From: an uncultured Bacteroidales bacterium
GTDB lineage: Bacteria; Bacteroidota; Bacteroidia; Bacteroidales; Bacteroidaceae
Reading direction: 5' to 3'
NCBI GenBank assembly: GCA_937906165.1
Contig: CALCYA010000104.1
Coordinates: forward strand, 1-32,895
DNA length: 32,895 nucleotides
Shown: piece after piece, positions 16,580 through 25,208 of the stretch
Numbering within the stretch: position 1 is the stretch's first letter
Layout of the letters: the number at the start of each line of letters is the position of its first letter
Notes under the pieces: generated by a model
Seen by the model: the letters and a program-made list of their open reading frames with translations, nothing else
Told to the model about the DNA's origin: nothing
Database searches by the model: none
Made by a program: the position numbers and the translations under genes

Positions 16580-18877
16580 ATGAAAAACATACTACCGGCA
16601 CTCATAACATTATTGCTATTTTCGTGCAACACACCAAAGGAGGGAAATACCGACTATGCGTCGCTTGTAAACCCGCTTATAGGTACTGACTACAAGGGTA
16701 ACGTATACCCCGGTGCACAGGCACCATTCGGAATGGTACAGTTGAGCCCCGACAACGGACAGCCCGGATGGGACTGGATTGCAGGATATTTCTACCCCGA
16801 CAGCACCATTGCCGGGTTCAGCCATACGCACCTGAGCGGCACCGGAGCCGGCGACCTCTACGACATCAGCTTTATGCCGGTAACCTACCCTCTGAAGGTC
16901 GCCGATGCTCCATTGGGCGTACACTCTATGTTCAGCCATGAGCGCGAGGAGTGCGAGGCCGGATATTACAAGGTACACCTTGATAGCTACGGCATTGATG
17001 TTGAGCTCACCGCCACAGAGCGTTGCGGCATCCAACGCTACACCTACCCCACCGACACCGCCACGGTGTTGATAAACCTTGGCAAGGCAACCAACTGGGA
17101 CGCGACAACAGAGACTTACATAACAAAAGTAGACGACTACACCATTGAGGGTTACCGTTACTCCAACGGCTGGGCACGCAAGCAGCAGGTATACTTCCGT
17201 ACACGTTTCTCGCACCCCATAGCCACGATGCAGTGCGACAGCATAAGAATACATGCAGGCACTGAGACAAAGAAGGTTGCCGGCACCACACGGTTCACCT
17301 TCGCATTAGACAATGACAGGCAGCTGACGGTGGTGACAGCACTGTCGGGCACAGGCCTTGAGGGAGCAGAGAAGAACCTCGCTGCCGAAGCTCCGGACAA
17401 CAATTTTGACAAATTCTTGAAAAAGACACAGGACGATTGGAACAGCCGCCTGTCGCGCATAAAGGTAAAAGGCGGAACACATGACGAGCAGGTATGTTTC
17501 TACACCGCGCTCTATCGCACCATGATTGCCCCCACACTCTATTGCGACGTTGACGGCACATACCGCGGTGCCGACGGCAAGAACCACAAGGCCGACGGTT
17601 GGGAGAACTACTCTACGTTCTCGCTGTGGGATACCTTCCGCGCCGCGCATCCGCTCTTCACGCTGACAACGCCTGAACGCGTAGACGACATGGTAAATTC
17701 GTTCATCGCCTTTTACGGAGAGCACGGTCGCCTGCCTGTGTGGAACATGTGGGGCAGCGAGACAGACATGATGATAGGCTACCACTCGGTACCCGTCATT
17801 GCCGAGGCTTACCTCAAAGGCTTCAGAGGTTTTGACGCAGAGAAGGCACTCGCAGCATGTGTGGCCACTGCCAACAGCGATGAGTACCGTGGCATAGGGC
17901 TTTACAAGAATTTGGGGTATGTCCCATACGATGTTGTAGACCCTTATAACGCCGACAACTGGGCAATGTCGCGCACGCTGGAATATGCGTACGACGACTA
18001 CTGCATTGCCCGCATGGCCGAGGCCATGGGACACGACAGCATCGCCACGGAGTTCTACCGCCGTGCAGGCAACTGGCGCAATCAGTATAACCCCGCCACC
18101 ACATTCATGCAGCCACGCGACAGCAAGGGAGAATTCCAACCCGGCTTCAACCCCGACGAGTATACCCCACACATCTGCGAGAGCAATGCTTGGCACTATA
18201 TGTGGAGCGTTCAGCACGACATTGACGGCCTCATAAATCACATGGGCAAGGAGATATTCGTGCAGAAGCTCGACAGCATGTTTACCTACTCCCCAGCCGA
18301 GAATGCCGACCTGCCCATCTTCAGCACCGGAATGATTGGCCAATATGCCCACGGAAACGAGCCGAGCCATCATGTGGCGTATCTGTTCAACAAGACAGGT
18401 GAACCCGAAAAGACACAGAAATATGTAACGCAGATTATGCGTGAGATGTACCGCAACACCCCCGACGGCCTTTGCGGCAACGAGGACTGCGGACAGATGT
18501 CGGCCTGGTACATCTTCTCGGCAATGGGCTTCTACCCTGTTGACCCCGTGAGCGGAGAATATGAGCTTGGAGTACCGCTTTTCGATGAAGTGAGCATTGA
18601 ATTGCCGGACGGAAAGACATTCACAATATTGTGTCATACTGAGCGTAGCGAAGAATCTCAAAATGAGCACAACGCAAAAGCACTATGTCATTCTGAACGT
18701 AGTGAAGAATCTCCAAAAAGCCACACCCAAGAAACTGCAAGAGATTCTTCAGTCGCTACGTTCCTTCAGAATGACACTGCCCGCTATCGTAAGGCCTACC
18801 TAAACGGCAAGAGAGTGGAAGGAACCACAATCACCCACAGCGACATAATAAGTGGCGGAGTGCTGGATTTCAGATAA
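16580..18877 (+). CDS. GH92 alpha-mannosidase lipoprotein carrying an in-frame REP-like insertion near the C-terminus
   Basis: The protein is 765 aa from the ATG at 16580, preferred over a GTG at 16571 because it gives a lipoprotein signal (MKNILPALITLLLFSC, lipobox Cys16). GH92 enzymes are calcium-dependent exo-alpha-mannosidases (mostly alpha-1,2) that trim N-glycans and yeast mannans. The N-domain starts YASLVNPLIGTDYKGNVYPGA. The catalytic acid is E534 in CESNAWHYMW and the conserved base region is GNEDCGQMSAWY with D636, so the active site looks intact. After LPDGKTFTIL the usual C-terminal strand is replaced by about 48 residues encoded by palindromic repeats (CHTERSEES, CHSERSEES, then DSSVATFLQNDTA). 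The family ending then resumes (YLNGKRVEGTTITHSDIISGGVLDF). The insertion lies away from catalytic residues, so activity may survive. The periplasm or outer membrane is the likely location. Confidence 0.92.
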   Translation: MKNILPALITLLLFSCNTPKEGNTDYASLVNPLIGTDYKGNVYPGAQAPFGMVQLSPDNGQPGWDWIAGYFYPDSTIAGFSHTHLSGTGAGDLYDISFMPVTYPLKVADAPLGVHSMFSHEREECEAGYYKVHLDSYGIDVELTATERCGIQRYTYPTDTATVLINLGKATNWDATTETYITKVDDYTIEGYRYSNGWARKQQVYFRTRFSHPIATMQCDSIRIHAGTETKKVAGTTRFTFALDNDRQLTVVTALSGTGLEGAEKNLAAEAPDNNFDKFLKKTQDDWNSRLSRIKVKGGTHDEQVCFYTALYRTMIAPTLYCDVDGTYRGADGKNHKADGWENYSTFSLWDTFRAAHPLFTLTTPERVDDMVNSFIAFYGEHGRLPVWNMWGSETDMMIGYHSVPVIAEAYLKGFRGFDAEKALAACVATANSDEYRGIGLYKNLGYVPYDVVDPYNADNWAMSRTLEYAYDDYCIARMAEAMGHDSIATEFYRRAGNWRNQYNPATTFMQPRDSKGEFQPGFNPDEYTPHICESNAWHYMWSVQHDIDGLINHMGKEIFVQKLDSMFTYSPAENADLPIFSTGMIGQYAHGNEPSHHVAYLFNKTGEPEKTQKYVTQIMREMYRNTPDGLCGNEDCGQMSAWYIFSAMGFYPVDPVSGEYELGVPLFDEVSIELPDGKTFTILCHTERSEESQNEHNAKALCHSERSEESPKSHTQETARDSSVATFLQNDTARYRKAYLNGKRVEGTTITHSDIISGGVLDFR
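18632..18776. repeat. REP-like palindromic repeat inserted in the GH92 coding sequence
   Basis: Two direct units, TGTCATACTGAGCGTAGCG... (18632-18659) and TGTCATTCTGAACGTAGTG... (18686-18714), are followed by an inverted unit from GAGATTCTTC to CAGAATGACA (18741-18776). The second and third can pair as a long imperfect stem. Ends match the copy at 14453-14566. The reading frame is kept open throughout and gives the SERSEES-type peptide known from spurious or inserted segments in many Bacteroidota proteins. No target duplication is obvious. Confidence 0.8.
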
Positions 18878-18894
18878 GCACAAGAAGTACAACC

Positions 18895-18931
18895 TTAAAA
18901 TGCCGTGGTTCACTGAACCACGGCATTTTAA
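18895..18931. terminator. Bidirectional terminator between GH92 and antiporter genes
   Basis: TTAAAATGCCGTGGTTCA (18895-18912) pairs perfectly with TGAACCACGGCATTTTAA (18914-18931) around a single C. A-rich and T-rich ends allow termination of both convergent genes. Confidence 0.85.
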
Positions 18932-18945
18932 ACATTCAGCACAGA

Positions 18946-20979
18946 TCAATGCGTCTCACCACCCTCGACCTTGTAAGCACCAGGATAGACAAGCAATACG
19001 CTGGTATTCTGATAGTCGCGTTGCAGCTGCACAAAGATGTGGTCGTGCGACGGGCGGAAGGAGATTGAGCCCCTGCGTGCGCTGACGATGATGAGCAGAT
19101 GGTCGTCGTGTATTATAGTGGCAAGGCGCTTTAGGTCGTTGCCGCCGTCGGTCTCGAAGAACTGCGCATCAACAGGGTCATAGTTCTTGAGCATGTGCTG
19201 TATTTTCGCCATTGTATCGGGGTGACCATGATACATTATCTTGCAGTCGAGGCCGCTTGCCATGCGTGCAGTCTCCTCTACCCAATAGGAGAAGCCTGCC
19301 TCATACTCGGCCTTTGCAGGGAATGTTATATGTATTGTACGTACCGTGTTCAACGGAATATTCACTCTTGCCATGACAACCTGACAATCGAGGGCATTGA
19401 GAACCTCGGGCAACACACCACCCAAGAAACTGTCGTTGGCAGTCTCTTTCTGGTGGAATCCCACGATAAGTTCGCGGTAATCGTTCTCCTTGACCTCATG
19501 GATGATACCGTGTGCAAGGTTGGTTGTAAGGCGCACCTTGGTAAGCAACGGCACATTCACCGAAGCTGCGATATCTGCCGCGGCATCGAGCACCTTTGCA
19601 CCACGTTGCTGCAGTTTCTTGTCCTCATCGAGCACAACAGTAATCGCCGAAAGGGGTATTTTGCTGTTCTCCTTACGTACAAGCAGTGCAAGGTCCATGA
19701 GCTTATCCACTGCCGCAGGGTTGGCAAGGGCAAGCAGAGTCTTCTTTGAGTCGAGTGGCGCAGGCTTTGCCAAGCGGTCACTGGCAACGACGAGCTTGCG
19801 CGAAGCCCTGTCGGAGACAATAGAACTCACAATACATGTGACAAGGATGAGCAGGATTGTACCGTTGAGCACATCCTCGTTGAGAAGACGCGAGCCGTCG
19901 GAGAGTATTATGCCGTGACCGACAATTGCAGCAGCAAGGGTCGCCGCTGCCTGCGAGGTGCTGAGACCGAACATAAGGCTCCTTTCATCAGCCGACATAC
20001 GGTAGGACTTTGCAACAATGAACGATGCAATCCACTTGCCCGACAATGCTGTCACAACCATAACGGTAGCCACCATAAGAGAACCGCCGCCATTGAAGAG
20101 CACGCTAACATCAATCATCATACCCACACCTATGAGGAAATAAGGGATAAAGATTGCGTTGCCCACAAAATCGATACGTCGCATAAGTGGCGAAGAGTGA
20201 GGGATAAGACGGTTGAGGACAAGACCGGTGATGAAGGCACCGAGAATACCCTCCATTCCTGCAATCTCCATCATACCCGCACCAAGGAAAAGCATCGCCA
20301 ACACAAAAATGTATTGTATAACGCTGTCATTGTATGTACGGAAGAAATATCGCGCAATGCGGGGGAAAAGGAATATTATCACTCCCACGATGGCAAGCAG
20401 CTTGACAAGCATCCACACCACAAACCACACGCTGGCCTCACCGGTGAATGTTCCGGCCACCACGGCAAGCACAAAAAGGGTGAGAGTGTCGGTGATTATT
20501 GTTCCGCCTACGACAAAGTTCACACAACGCAGGCGCGATAGACCATACCTTGCCACTATGGGATATGATATCAGCGTATATGAAGCATACATACTGGCCA
20601 ACAGCACCGAAGCAATGACACTGAAGCCCAGGATAAAGATGTTGCTTATCATACCCAACGCAATGGGAATGGAAAAGACCGCCAAACCCATGAACAGCGC
20701 GCCGCCCTTGGCCTGCTTCATCTCCTGCATGTTTATCTCAAGGCTGGCAAGGAACATAATGTAGTAAAGACCCACCTTACCGAAGAGCTCGAAGCTGTCA
20801 TCGCGTACCAGAATGTTCAGTCCTTTGGGACCGATGAGCAGACCTGCCAGAATCATACCTATGATATGAGGCATCCTGAGTTTGTTGAAAATCAGGGGGG
20901 CAAAGAGTACAATGCACAACACACCCAAGAATATCCACGTAGGGTCTGTCACCGGAAATATCGAACTGAAATTCATCAT
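18946..20979 (-). CDS. CPA2-family cation:proton antiporter with C-terminal USP-like domains
   Basis: This 677-aa protein (two tandem ATG codons at 20979 and 20976) has a 12- to 13-helix CPA2 transport domain over about residues 1-400. Features include LRMPHIIGMILAGLLIGPKGL early on and GMEGILGAFITGLVLNRLIP in the middle. This family (KefB/NapA-like) exchanges Na+ or K+ for H+ at the inner membrane. The C-terminal 260 residues are soluble with two universal-stress-protein-like halves (KTLLALANPAAVDKLMDLAL near 420, and VRTIHITFPAKAEYEAGF near 550), presumably a regulatory nucleotide-binding module rather than the RCK/TrkA domain of Kef channels. It begins 9 bp after the stop of the DUF3078 gene and shares its transcript. 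Ion specificity cannot be read from sequence. Confidence 0.88.
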   Translation of the reverse strand: MMNFSSIFPVTDPTWIFLGVLCIVLFAPLIFNKLRMPHIIGMILAGLLIGPKGLNILVRDDSFELFGKVGLYYIMFLASLEINMQEMKQAKGGALFMGLAVFSIPIALGMISNIFILGFSVIASVLLASMYASYTLISYPIVARYGLSRLRCVNFVVGGTIITDTLTLFVLAVVAGTFTGEASVWFVVWMLVKLLAIVGVIIFLFPRIARYFFRTYNDSVIQYIFVLAMLFLGAGMMEIAGMEGILGAFITGLVLNRLIPHSSPLMRRIDFVGNAIFIPYFLIGVGMMIDVSVLFNGGGSLMVATVMVVTALSGKWIASFIVAKSYRMSADERSLMFGLSTSQAAATLAAAIVGHGIILSDGSRLLNEDVLNGTILLILVTCIVSSIVSDRASRKLVVASDRLAKPAPLDSKKTLLALANPAAVDKLMDLALLVRKENSKIPLSAITVVLDEDKKLQQRGAKVLDAAADIAASVNVPLLTKVRLTTNLAHGIIHEVKENDYRELIVGFHQKETANDSFLGGVLPEVLNALDCQVVMARVNIPLNTVRTIHITFPAKAEYEAGFSYWVEETARMASGLDCKIMYHGHPDTMAKIQHMLKNYDPVDAQFFETDGGNDLKRLATIIHDDHLLIIVSARRGSISFRPSHDHIFVQLQRDYQNTSVLLVYPGAYKVEGGETH

Positions 20980-20988
20980 CTTCTAATT

Positions 20989-22269
20989 TTACCAAGAGTA
21001 TGTAACACCAAGAGTCATAAGCTCCTTTATCTGCCAATAACCGTACTCGTCATCATAGAGGCGAGGAGCGCTGTCGTCAAAACGCGCGTGAAGACTCAAT
21101 GATGCTGTCAGATAACGGTTCAACGACACATCAAAACTGTTCTCCCACTGAAAGAATGTACGTGCATAGTTGGTGTAAAGTTCGGCACGCGAATACCACT
21201 CCACAAGCTTCATTATCTTCTGGCGTGGTACTGTAACGATGAACTGCGTACCGAAGTCCTCCTTGTGGTGGCGTCCTTCACGTATTCCGTAACGGGATGT
21301 CAAGTCACCATAACGCACGAATCTGTAGTTGTAGGCCGACAATGGAGCGCAGAATATCTCCATTCTGAACTTTTTCCAAGTGGGCTTGTAGTTGATACCG
21401 ACGGAAAAGTTGGCATCGAACGGAGCCATGAAATTAGACACAAAATCCGGGTTGTTTGTGGGGTAGTTGGGTAACGACTGGCTTTCGAGCTTCACCTTCA
21501 TGGTGATATCTAAGTTCTTAACCATCTTGTAACCGAGTGTAGACTCTATGCGCAGACGGTCGGTATTTGTCTTGAAGCTATGGAGGGTATCGGCTTTCGT
21601 TGTCGCAAAGCCCAAATCAACGTCAAAATGCGTTCTGAAAGTGATTCTGTCCTTATCGTCATAGTTCAGGTCAAAATCGAATTGTCCTAACATTGTCTTG
21701 TTGCTCTCACCACCCTGAAACCAGTTGCCCGACACATAGTTCTGCGTGAATTTAAGCTCCACACGGCCCGATGTCGACCAGTAGTTGGGCTTGACTACAG
21801 TAGTCTTCATGCCGCCGGCAACATTCTCCGGGATATCCACCCTTGCATTCGCCATTTCCAATGCAGGTTTCTCCTCTACCGACACTCCTTCGAGAGTCTT
21901 CTCCTGCATCAGTTCATCCTCGGTCATTGCAATCTTCTCGGGATGTGTGCAGTACATATCAAGCAACAATTTGTCGATGACCGCCGAACGTTTCTCGTCC
22001 ATCGCAACCATTTCGCTGTCTGAATTTTCATCGTCTTCGGTCTTCGCACAAGCCTTGTTCAGCACCGAATTGTAGAGAACAGGTGCGGAGAAAAGCCTTG
22101 AGTAAACCGGGTTCGATTTTTCCTCGTCATAATTCTCTTCGACATTGTTCGACTCCTGAACAAGGGCGTCAATGCCCTTATTGAAGAACTTATACACCGA
22201 ACTTTTCTGAGACATTGCCGAGAAGGCAACAAAAGAGAACAATAGTAATAGGCTTAATCTGGTTTTCAT
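20989..22269 (-). CDS. DUF3078 outer-membrane beta-barrel protein
   Basis: This 426-aa protein has a signal peptide (1-20, ending SAMSQ). A variable acidic region follows (about 40-150, rich in Glu, Asp and Asn), and then the DUF3078 domain begins (about 165, NYWSTSGRVELKFTQNYVSG). Family landmarks NWFQGGESN, NYDDKDRITFRTHFDVDLGF, DLTSRYGIREGRHHKEDFG and a C-terminal strand ending in a terminal aromatic (LGVTYSW) indicate an outer-membrane barrel. No function is established for DUF3078. The gene is first in a two-gene operon with the CPA2 antiporter and has its own TAnnTTTG promoter. Comparison with the family suggests that the 120-residue acidic insert before the barrel is unusually long, but I cannot quantify this. 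Confidence 0.85.
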   Translation of the reverse strand: MKTRLSLLLLFSFVAFSAMSQKSSVYKFFNKGIDALVQESNNVEENYDEEKSNPVYSRLFSAPVLYNSVLNKACAKTEDDENSDSEMVAMDEKRSAVIDKLLLDMYCTHPEKIAMTEDELMQEKTLEGVSVEEKPALEMANARVDIPENVAGGMKTTVVKPNYWSTSGRVELKFTQNYVSGNWFQGGESNKTMLGQFDFDLNYDDKDRITFRTHFDVDLGFATTKADTLHSFKTNTDRLRIESTLGYKMVKNLDITMKVKLESQSLPNYPTNNPDFVSNFMAPFDANFSVGINYKPTWKKFRMEIFCAPLSAYNYRFVRYGDLTSRYGIREGRHHKEDFGTQFIVTVPRQKIMKLVEWYSRAELYTNYARTFFQWENSFDVSLNRYLTASLSLHARFDDSAPRLYDDEYGYWQIKELMTLGVTYSW

Positions 22270-22325
22270 TATAACAACTCCTGTAATTTTGATTGCAAAA
22301 GGAACAAATCCTTTATTTAAGGATG

Positions 22326-22333
22326 CAAAGATA
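22326..22333 (-). promoter_or_regulatory. -7 element (TATCTTTG) for the DUF3078-antiporter operon
   Basis: On the minus strand this reads TATCTTTG, an exact TAnnTTTG match, 56 bp upstream of the ATG at 22269. The leader has a small inverted repeat (TCCTT...AAGGA, about 22309-22323). No strong -33 is visible. Confidence 0.55.
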
Positions 22334-22438
22334 ACATTTTTTAATTATTACTGATAATAAAGCAAGGATTTTGCACGCGCGCACAAAGGGGGCAAGCAAA
22401 AATATGGCTTTTTTACAATGCTTTACAATTATTTTTTG

Positions 22439-22446
22439 TAACTTTG
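22439..22446 (+). promoter_or_regulatory. -7 element (TAACTTTG) for yidC
   Basis: TAACTTTG is identical to the nifJ -7 element. Transcription would begin near 22453, which excludes the upstream TTG at 22454 as a useful start and supports the ATG at 22490. The flanking sequence is extremely AT-rich and shared with the divergent DUF3078 promoter. Confidence 0.6.
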
Positions 22447-22489
22447 CGCGCAATTGTCGAATTTAACCGAAAAAGATATTTTTTATACT

Positions 22490-24421
22490 ATGGACAAAAG
22501 AAGTATCATTGCATACATACTCATAGGTATAGTTCTCGTAACCTATTTCCAATACAGCCAGCCATCGGAGGAGCAGATAAAGGCGCAGAGAGAGTTGGCC
22601 GAAGCAAACAGAAGGGAAGAGCTCAAGAAAGACAGCATCGCAAAGGCCGATGATGCCAAGTTCCTTGCGCAGATTGACGACAACAGCAGCCTCTTCTACA
22701 ATGTGCTCAAGGGAGAGAACAAGAACGTGACGATACAGAACGAGAAGATGAAGGTGGACATCTCCACTTATGGAGGACGCATCGCATCGGTAACCCTCAA
22801 GGACTATAACGACCAGAACGGCGAGAATATCGTAATCTTCGACAGCAAGGACAAGATAAACGTGACAGAGAGCAACAAGGAGCTCAATGGAAGCAACACC
22901 ATAAACTTCTTCTTCAAGAGCAACCTTGCCGACAGGAATATCAATACAAACGAGTTGTTCTTTACACCGGTAAATGTTACGGACAGTTCTGTTGTGATGC
23001 GTCTTGACTTCAAGAAAGACGGCCGATACATCGATTTTGAGTATGCGCTCAAGGGCAACAGCCAGATGCTCGACCTCACAGTCACCGCACACAACATGAA
23101 CGACGTCATCAGCGGCAACGAGACAAACATCACATGGAAGCAGTTCGTACGCCAGCTTGAGCCAGGCTATGAGTTCGAGCAGAGATTCTCAAGCCTCACC
23201 TACAAGCCTGCCAACGACGACTCGGACTACCTGAACGAGATGACCGACAAGGAGGAGAAGATTGAGGAGCCGCTCAAGTGGCTTGCATACAAGAACCAGT
23301 TCTTCTCGTCAATAATGATTGCCGGGGAGAGTTTCACAAATGCAGATGTAAAATCAGAGGTTATCCAGAAAGGTAAGGGTCTTCTGAAGAGATGTACATC
23401 GACAATGCAGACAGCATTTGACCCCACCGGTGCCGAGCCCACCAAGCTGCAGTTCTACTTCGGCCCCAACAAGTTCGACGTGCTCAAGGAGAGCAATGCG
23501 CTTGTACTCAACAACGATAATGACCCCGAGTTGCAGGAGATCATCTACTTCGGTTGGCCTATCGTGCGTTGGATCAACAGATTCTTCATCATGCCTCTGT
23601 TCGATATCCTGTCAGGCTTCGGTCTAAACATGGGACTCGTGCTCATACTGTTGACACTCATCGTAAAGGCTATCGTTTATCCTTTCACAAAGAAATCTTA
23701 CGTCTCATCGGCCAAGATGCGCGCGCTCAAGCCGTACATTGACGAGATAAACGCAAAATACACAAAGCAGGAGGACGCACTCAAGAAGCAGCAGGAGGTA
23801 ATGGGCCTTTACCAGAAGTACGGCGCAAGCCCAATGGGCGGTTGCTTGCCAATGCTCATACAGATGCCTGTATTCATTGCGCTCTTCAACTTCGTACCTA
23901 ATGCCATTGCGTTGCGTCAGGAGAGTTTCCTTTGGGCACACGACCTTTCATCGTATGACGCCATCATCAGCTGGGGTACATACATCTGGCCCATCGGCGA
24001 CCACTTGAGCCTTTTCTGCCTGTTGTTCTGCGTGACACAGATTCTCAACACATACTATACAAGCAAGATGCAGCCTAATATGGGCGGCAGCCCCGAGATG
24101 GAGCAGCAGCAGAAGATGATGCGCTGGATGATGTATATCATGCCTGTGATGTTCTTCTTCATGTTCAACGAATACTCATCAGGTCTCAACTTCTACTACT
24201 TTGTATCTACACTGGTGAGCGTATTCATATTCATCTATCTTAGAAAGGCCGTAAAGGAGGATGAACTGCTCAAGAAGATGGAAGCATACGCCGAGAAGAA
24301 CAAGAGCAACCCAGCAAAGCAGGCCAACATGATGGCACGCCTTGAGGCGCTCCAGGAGCAGCAGAGAAAGCTTGTTGAGGAGAGAGAGAGAATGAAAAAC
24401 GAGAGAAAGAATAAAAAATAA
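22490..24421 (+). CDS. yidC: Membrane protein insertase YidC
   Basis: This 643-aa protein inserts and folds inner-membrane proteins, alone or with SecYEG. It starts MDKRSIIAYILIGIVL, the family's first membrane helix (about 6-24). The longer frame from a TTG at 22454 is rejected because it precedes the family N-terminus and coincides with the predicted transcription start. A large periplasmic beta-sandwich (about 50-340) is followed by the conserved five-helix insertase core (about 367-584). The core includes KSYVSSAKMRALKPYIDEI and GASPMGGCLPMLIQMPVF. The C-terminal tail (about 590-643) is strongly basic, as in ribosome-interacting YidC tails. It is followed after 6 bp by an unknown gene, probably co-transcribed. 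Confidence 0.96.
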   Translation: MDKRSIIAYILIGIVLVTYFQYSQPSEEQIKAQRELAEANRREELKKDSIAKADDAKFLAQIDDNSSLFYNVLKGENKNVTIQNEKMKVDISTYGGRIASVTLKDYNDQNGENIVIFDSKDKINVTESNKELNGSNTINFFFKSNLADRNINTNELFFTPVNVTDSSVVMRLDFKKDGRYIDFEYALKGNSQMLDLTVTAHNMNDVISGNETNITWKQFVRQLEPGYEFEQRFSSLTYKPANDDSDYLNEMTDKEEKIEEPLKWLAYKNQFFSSIMIAGESFTNADVKSEVIQKGKGLLKRCTSTMQTAFDPTGAEPTKLQFYFGPNKFDVLKESNALVLNNDNDPELQEIIYFGWPIVRWINRFFIMPLFDILSGFGLNMGLVLILLTLIVKAIVYPFTKKSYVSSAKMRALKPYIDEINAKYTKQEDALKKQQEVMGLYQKYGASPMGGCLPMLIQMPVFIALFNFVPNAIALRQESFLWAHDLSSYDAIISWGTYIWPIGDHLSLFCLLFCVTQILNTYYTSKMQPNMGGSPEMEQQQKMMRWMMYIMPVMFFFMFNEYSSGLNFYYFVSTLVSVFIFIYLRKAVKEDELLKKMEAYAEKNKSNPAKQANMMARLEALQEQQRKLVEERERMKNERKNKK

Positions 24422-24427
24422 AGCATA

Positions 24428-25060
24428 ATGGGACTTTTCGATTTTTTCAAGAAAAAACAGAATACCGAGCAGCGCATCGGCGGCATGGAGGATTTCATGA
24501 CACTTATCCGCGTGTACTATCAGGCATCGATAGCCTCTAACGTAGGTATCACCAACATCGGCATGCTGCCCGACCTTGCGACATTCAAGCGTACACTCAA
24601 GGTGCCCACACAGAACAACAAGCTGGGCCTTGCCGAGCGTAGCCGTTGCAAGAAGATGATTGAGCAGCTGTACGGCATGAACGATGTCTTCTTCAAGGAG
24701 ATAGATGCGTCAATCAAGAAGAACTGTAAGAAGATGCAGGATGTACAGCCGTTCCTGTTCGCATTCCAGGGATTCAACAATGACCTTATGATGCTTGTGG
24801 GCAACCTGATGAAGTGGAAATTCCGTGTTCCCGGTTTCATGCACAAGCTGTTGCACAGCATGACAGAAAAGATTATCGACGATATTCTCAAGAAGAACAA
24901 CTGGAAGGACGAGGCTACATTCCGCACAGTATATTCGGTACGCAACTACAAGGAGAAGCTCGGCTTCTCACAGGAATGGATGACCGAGTATGTGTATAAG
25001 ATTATCACACTCGCCAAGAAAGAGCCACGCAACAGCATGGAAGATGCTGAGAATAAGTGA
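24428..25060 (+). CDS. Conserved-looking protein of unknown function downstream of yidC
   Basis: I do not recognise this 210-aa protein. It has no signal peptide or membrane segment, is rich in Lys and Met, and is predicted mostly helical. It begins MGLFDFFKKKQ, an amphipathic, basic start of the sort that can associate with membranes. Noticeable segments are GGMEDFMTLIRVYYQASIAS, LGLAERSRCKKMIEQLYG and KWKFRVPGFMHKLLHSMTEK. The ATG is 6 bp past the yidC stop and the gene ends just before a terminator, so it belongs to the yidC transcript. A role in membrane protein biogenesis or ribosome contact is possible from context only. Confidence 0.7.
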   Translation: MGLFDFFKKKQNTEQRIGGMEDFMTLIRVYYQASIASNVGITNIGMLPDLATFKRTLKVPTQNNKLGLAERSRCKKMIEQLYGMNDVFFKEIDASIKKNCKKMQDVQPFLFAFQGFNNDLMMLVGNLMKWKFRVPGFMHKLLHSMTEKIIDDILKKNNWKDEATFRTVYSVRNYKEKLGFSQEWMTEYVYKIITLAKKEPRNSMEDAENK

Positions 25061-25076
25061 TACAACCTGAAGTATG

Positions 25077-25115
25077 AAAAGAGGAACTACACTGCAGTTG
25101 TTCCTCTTTTTCTTT
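25077..25115 (+). terminator. Terminator of the yidC operon
   Basis: AAAAGAGGAAC (25077-25087) pairs with GTTCCTCTTTT (25100-25110), followed by more T residues. It starts 16 bp past the stop of the unknown gene. It also shows that the long reading frame starting at 25074 is not used from its first codon. Confidence 0.8.
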
Positions 25116-25177
25116 TTACAGAAACCGCCTGCCGCCATTTTTCTTGGCAAAACGGCTGTATCTCCAACAGTTTTTCA

Positions 25178-25185
25178 TACATTTG
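25178..25185 (+). promoter_or_regulatory. -7 element (TACATTTG) for the GH18 gene
   Basis: TACATTTG is an exact TAnnTTTG match 23 bp upstream of the ATG at 25209. It supports that start over upstream in-frame codons. No clear -33 TTTG. Confidence 0.5.
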
Positions 25186-25208
25186 CAATATACGTAAACA
25201 TTACACTC

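Noticed and set aside
17306..18670. Long minus-strand ORF (454 codons) antisense to GH92
   Set aside because: It overlaps the GH92 catalytic region in a shadow frame, has no family motif, and depends on the composition of the GH92 codons.
25074..25208. N-terminal extension of the GH18 protein by 45 residues
   Set aside because: It begins inside the terminator of the yidC operon and upstream of the TACATTTG element; a proper signal peptide starts at 25209.
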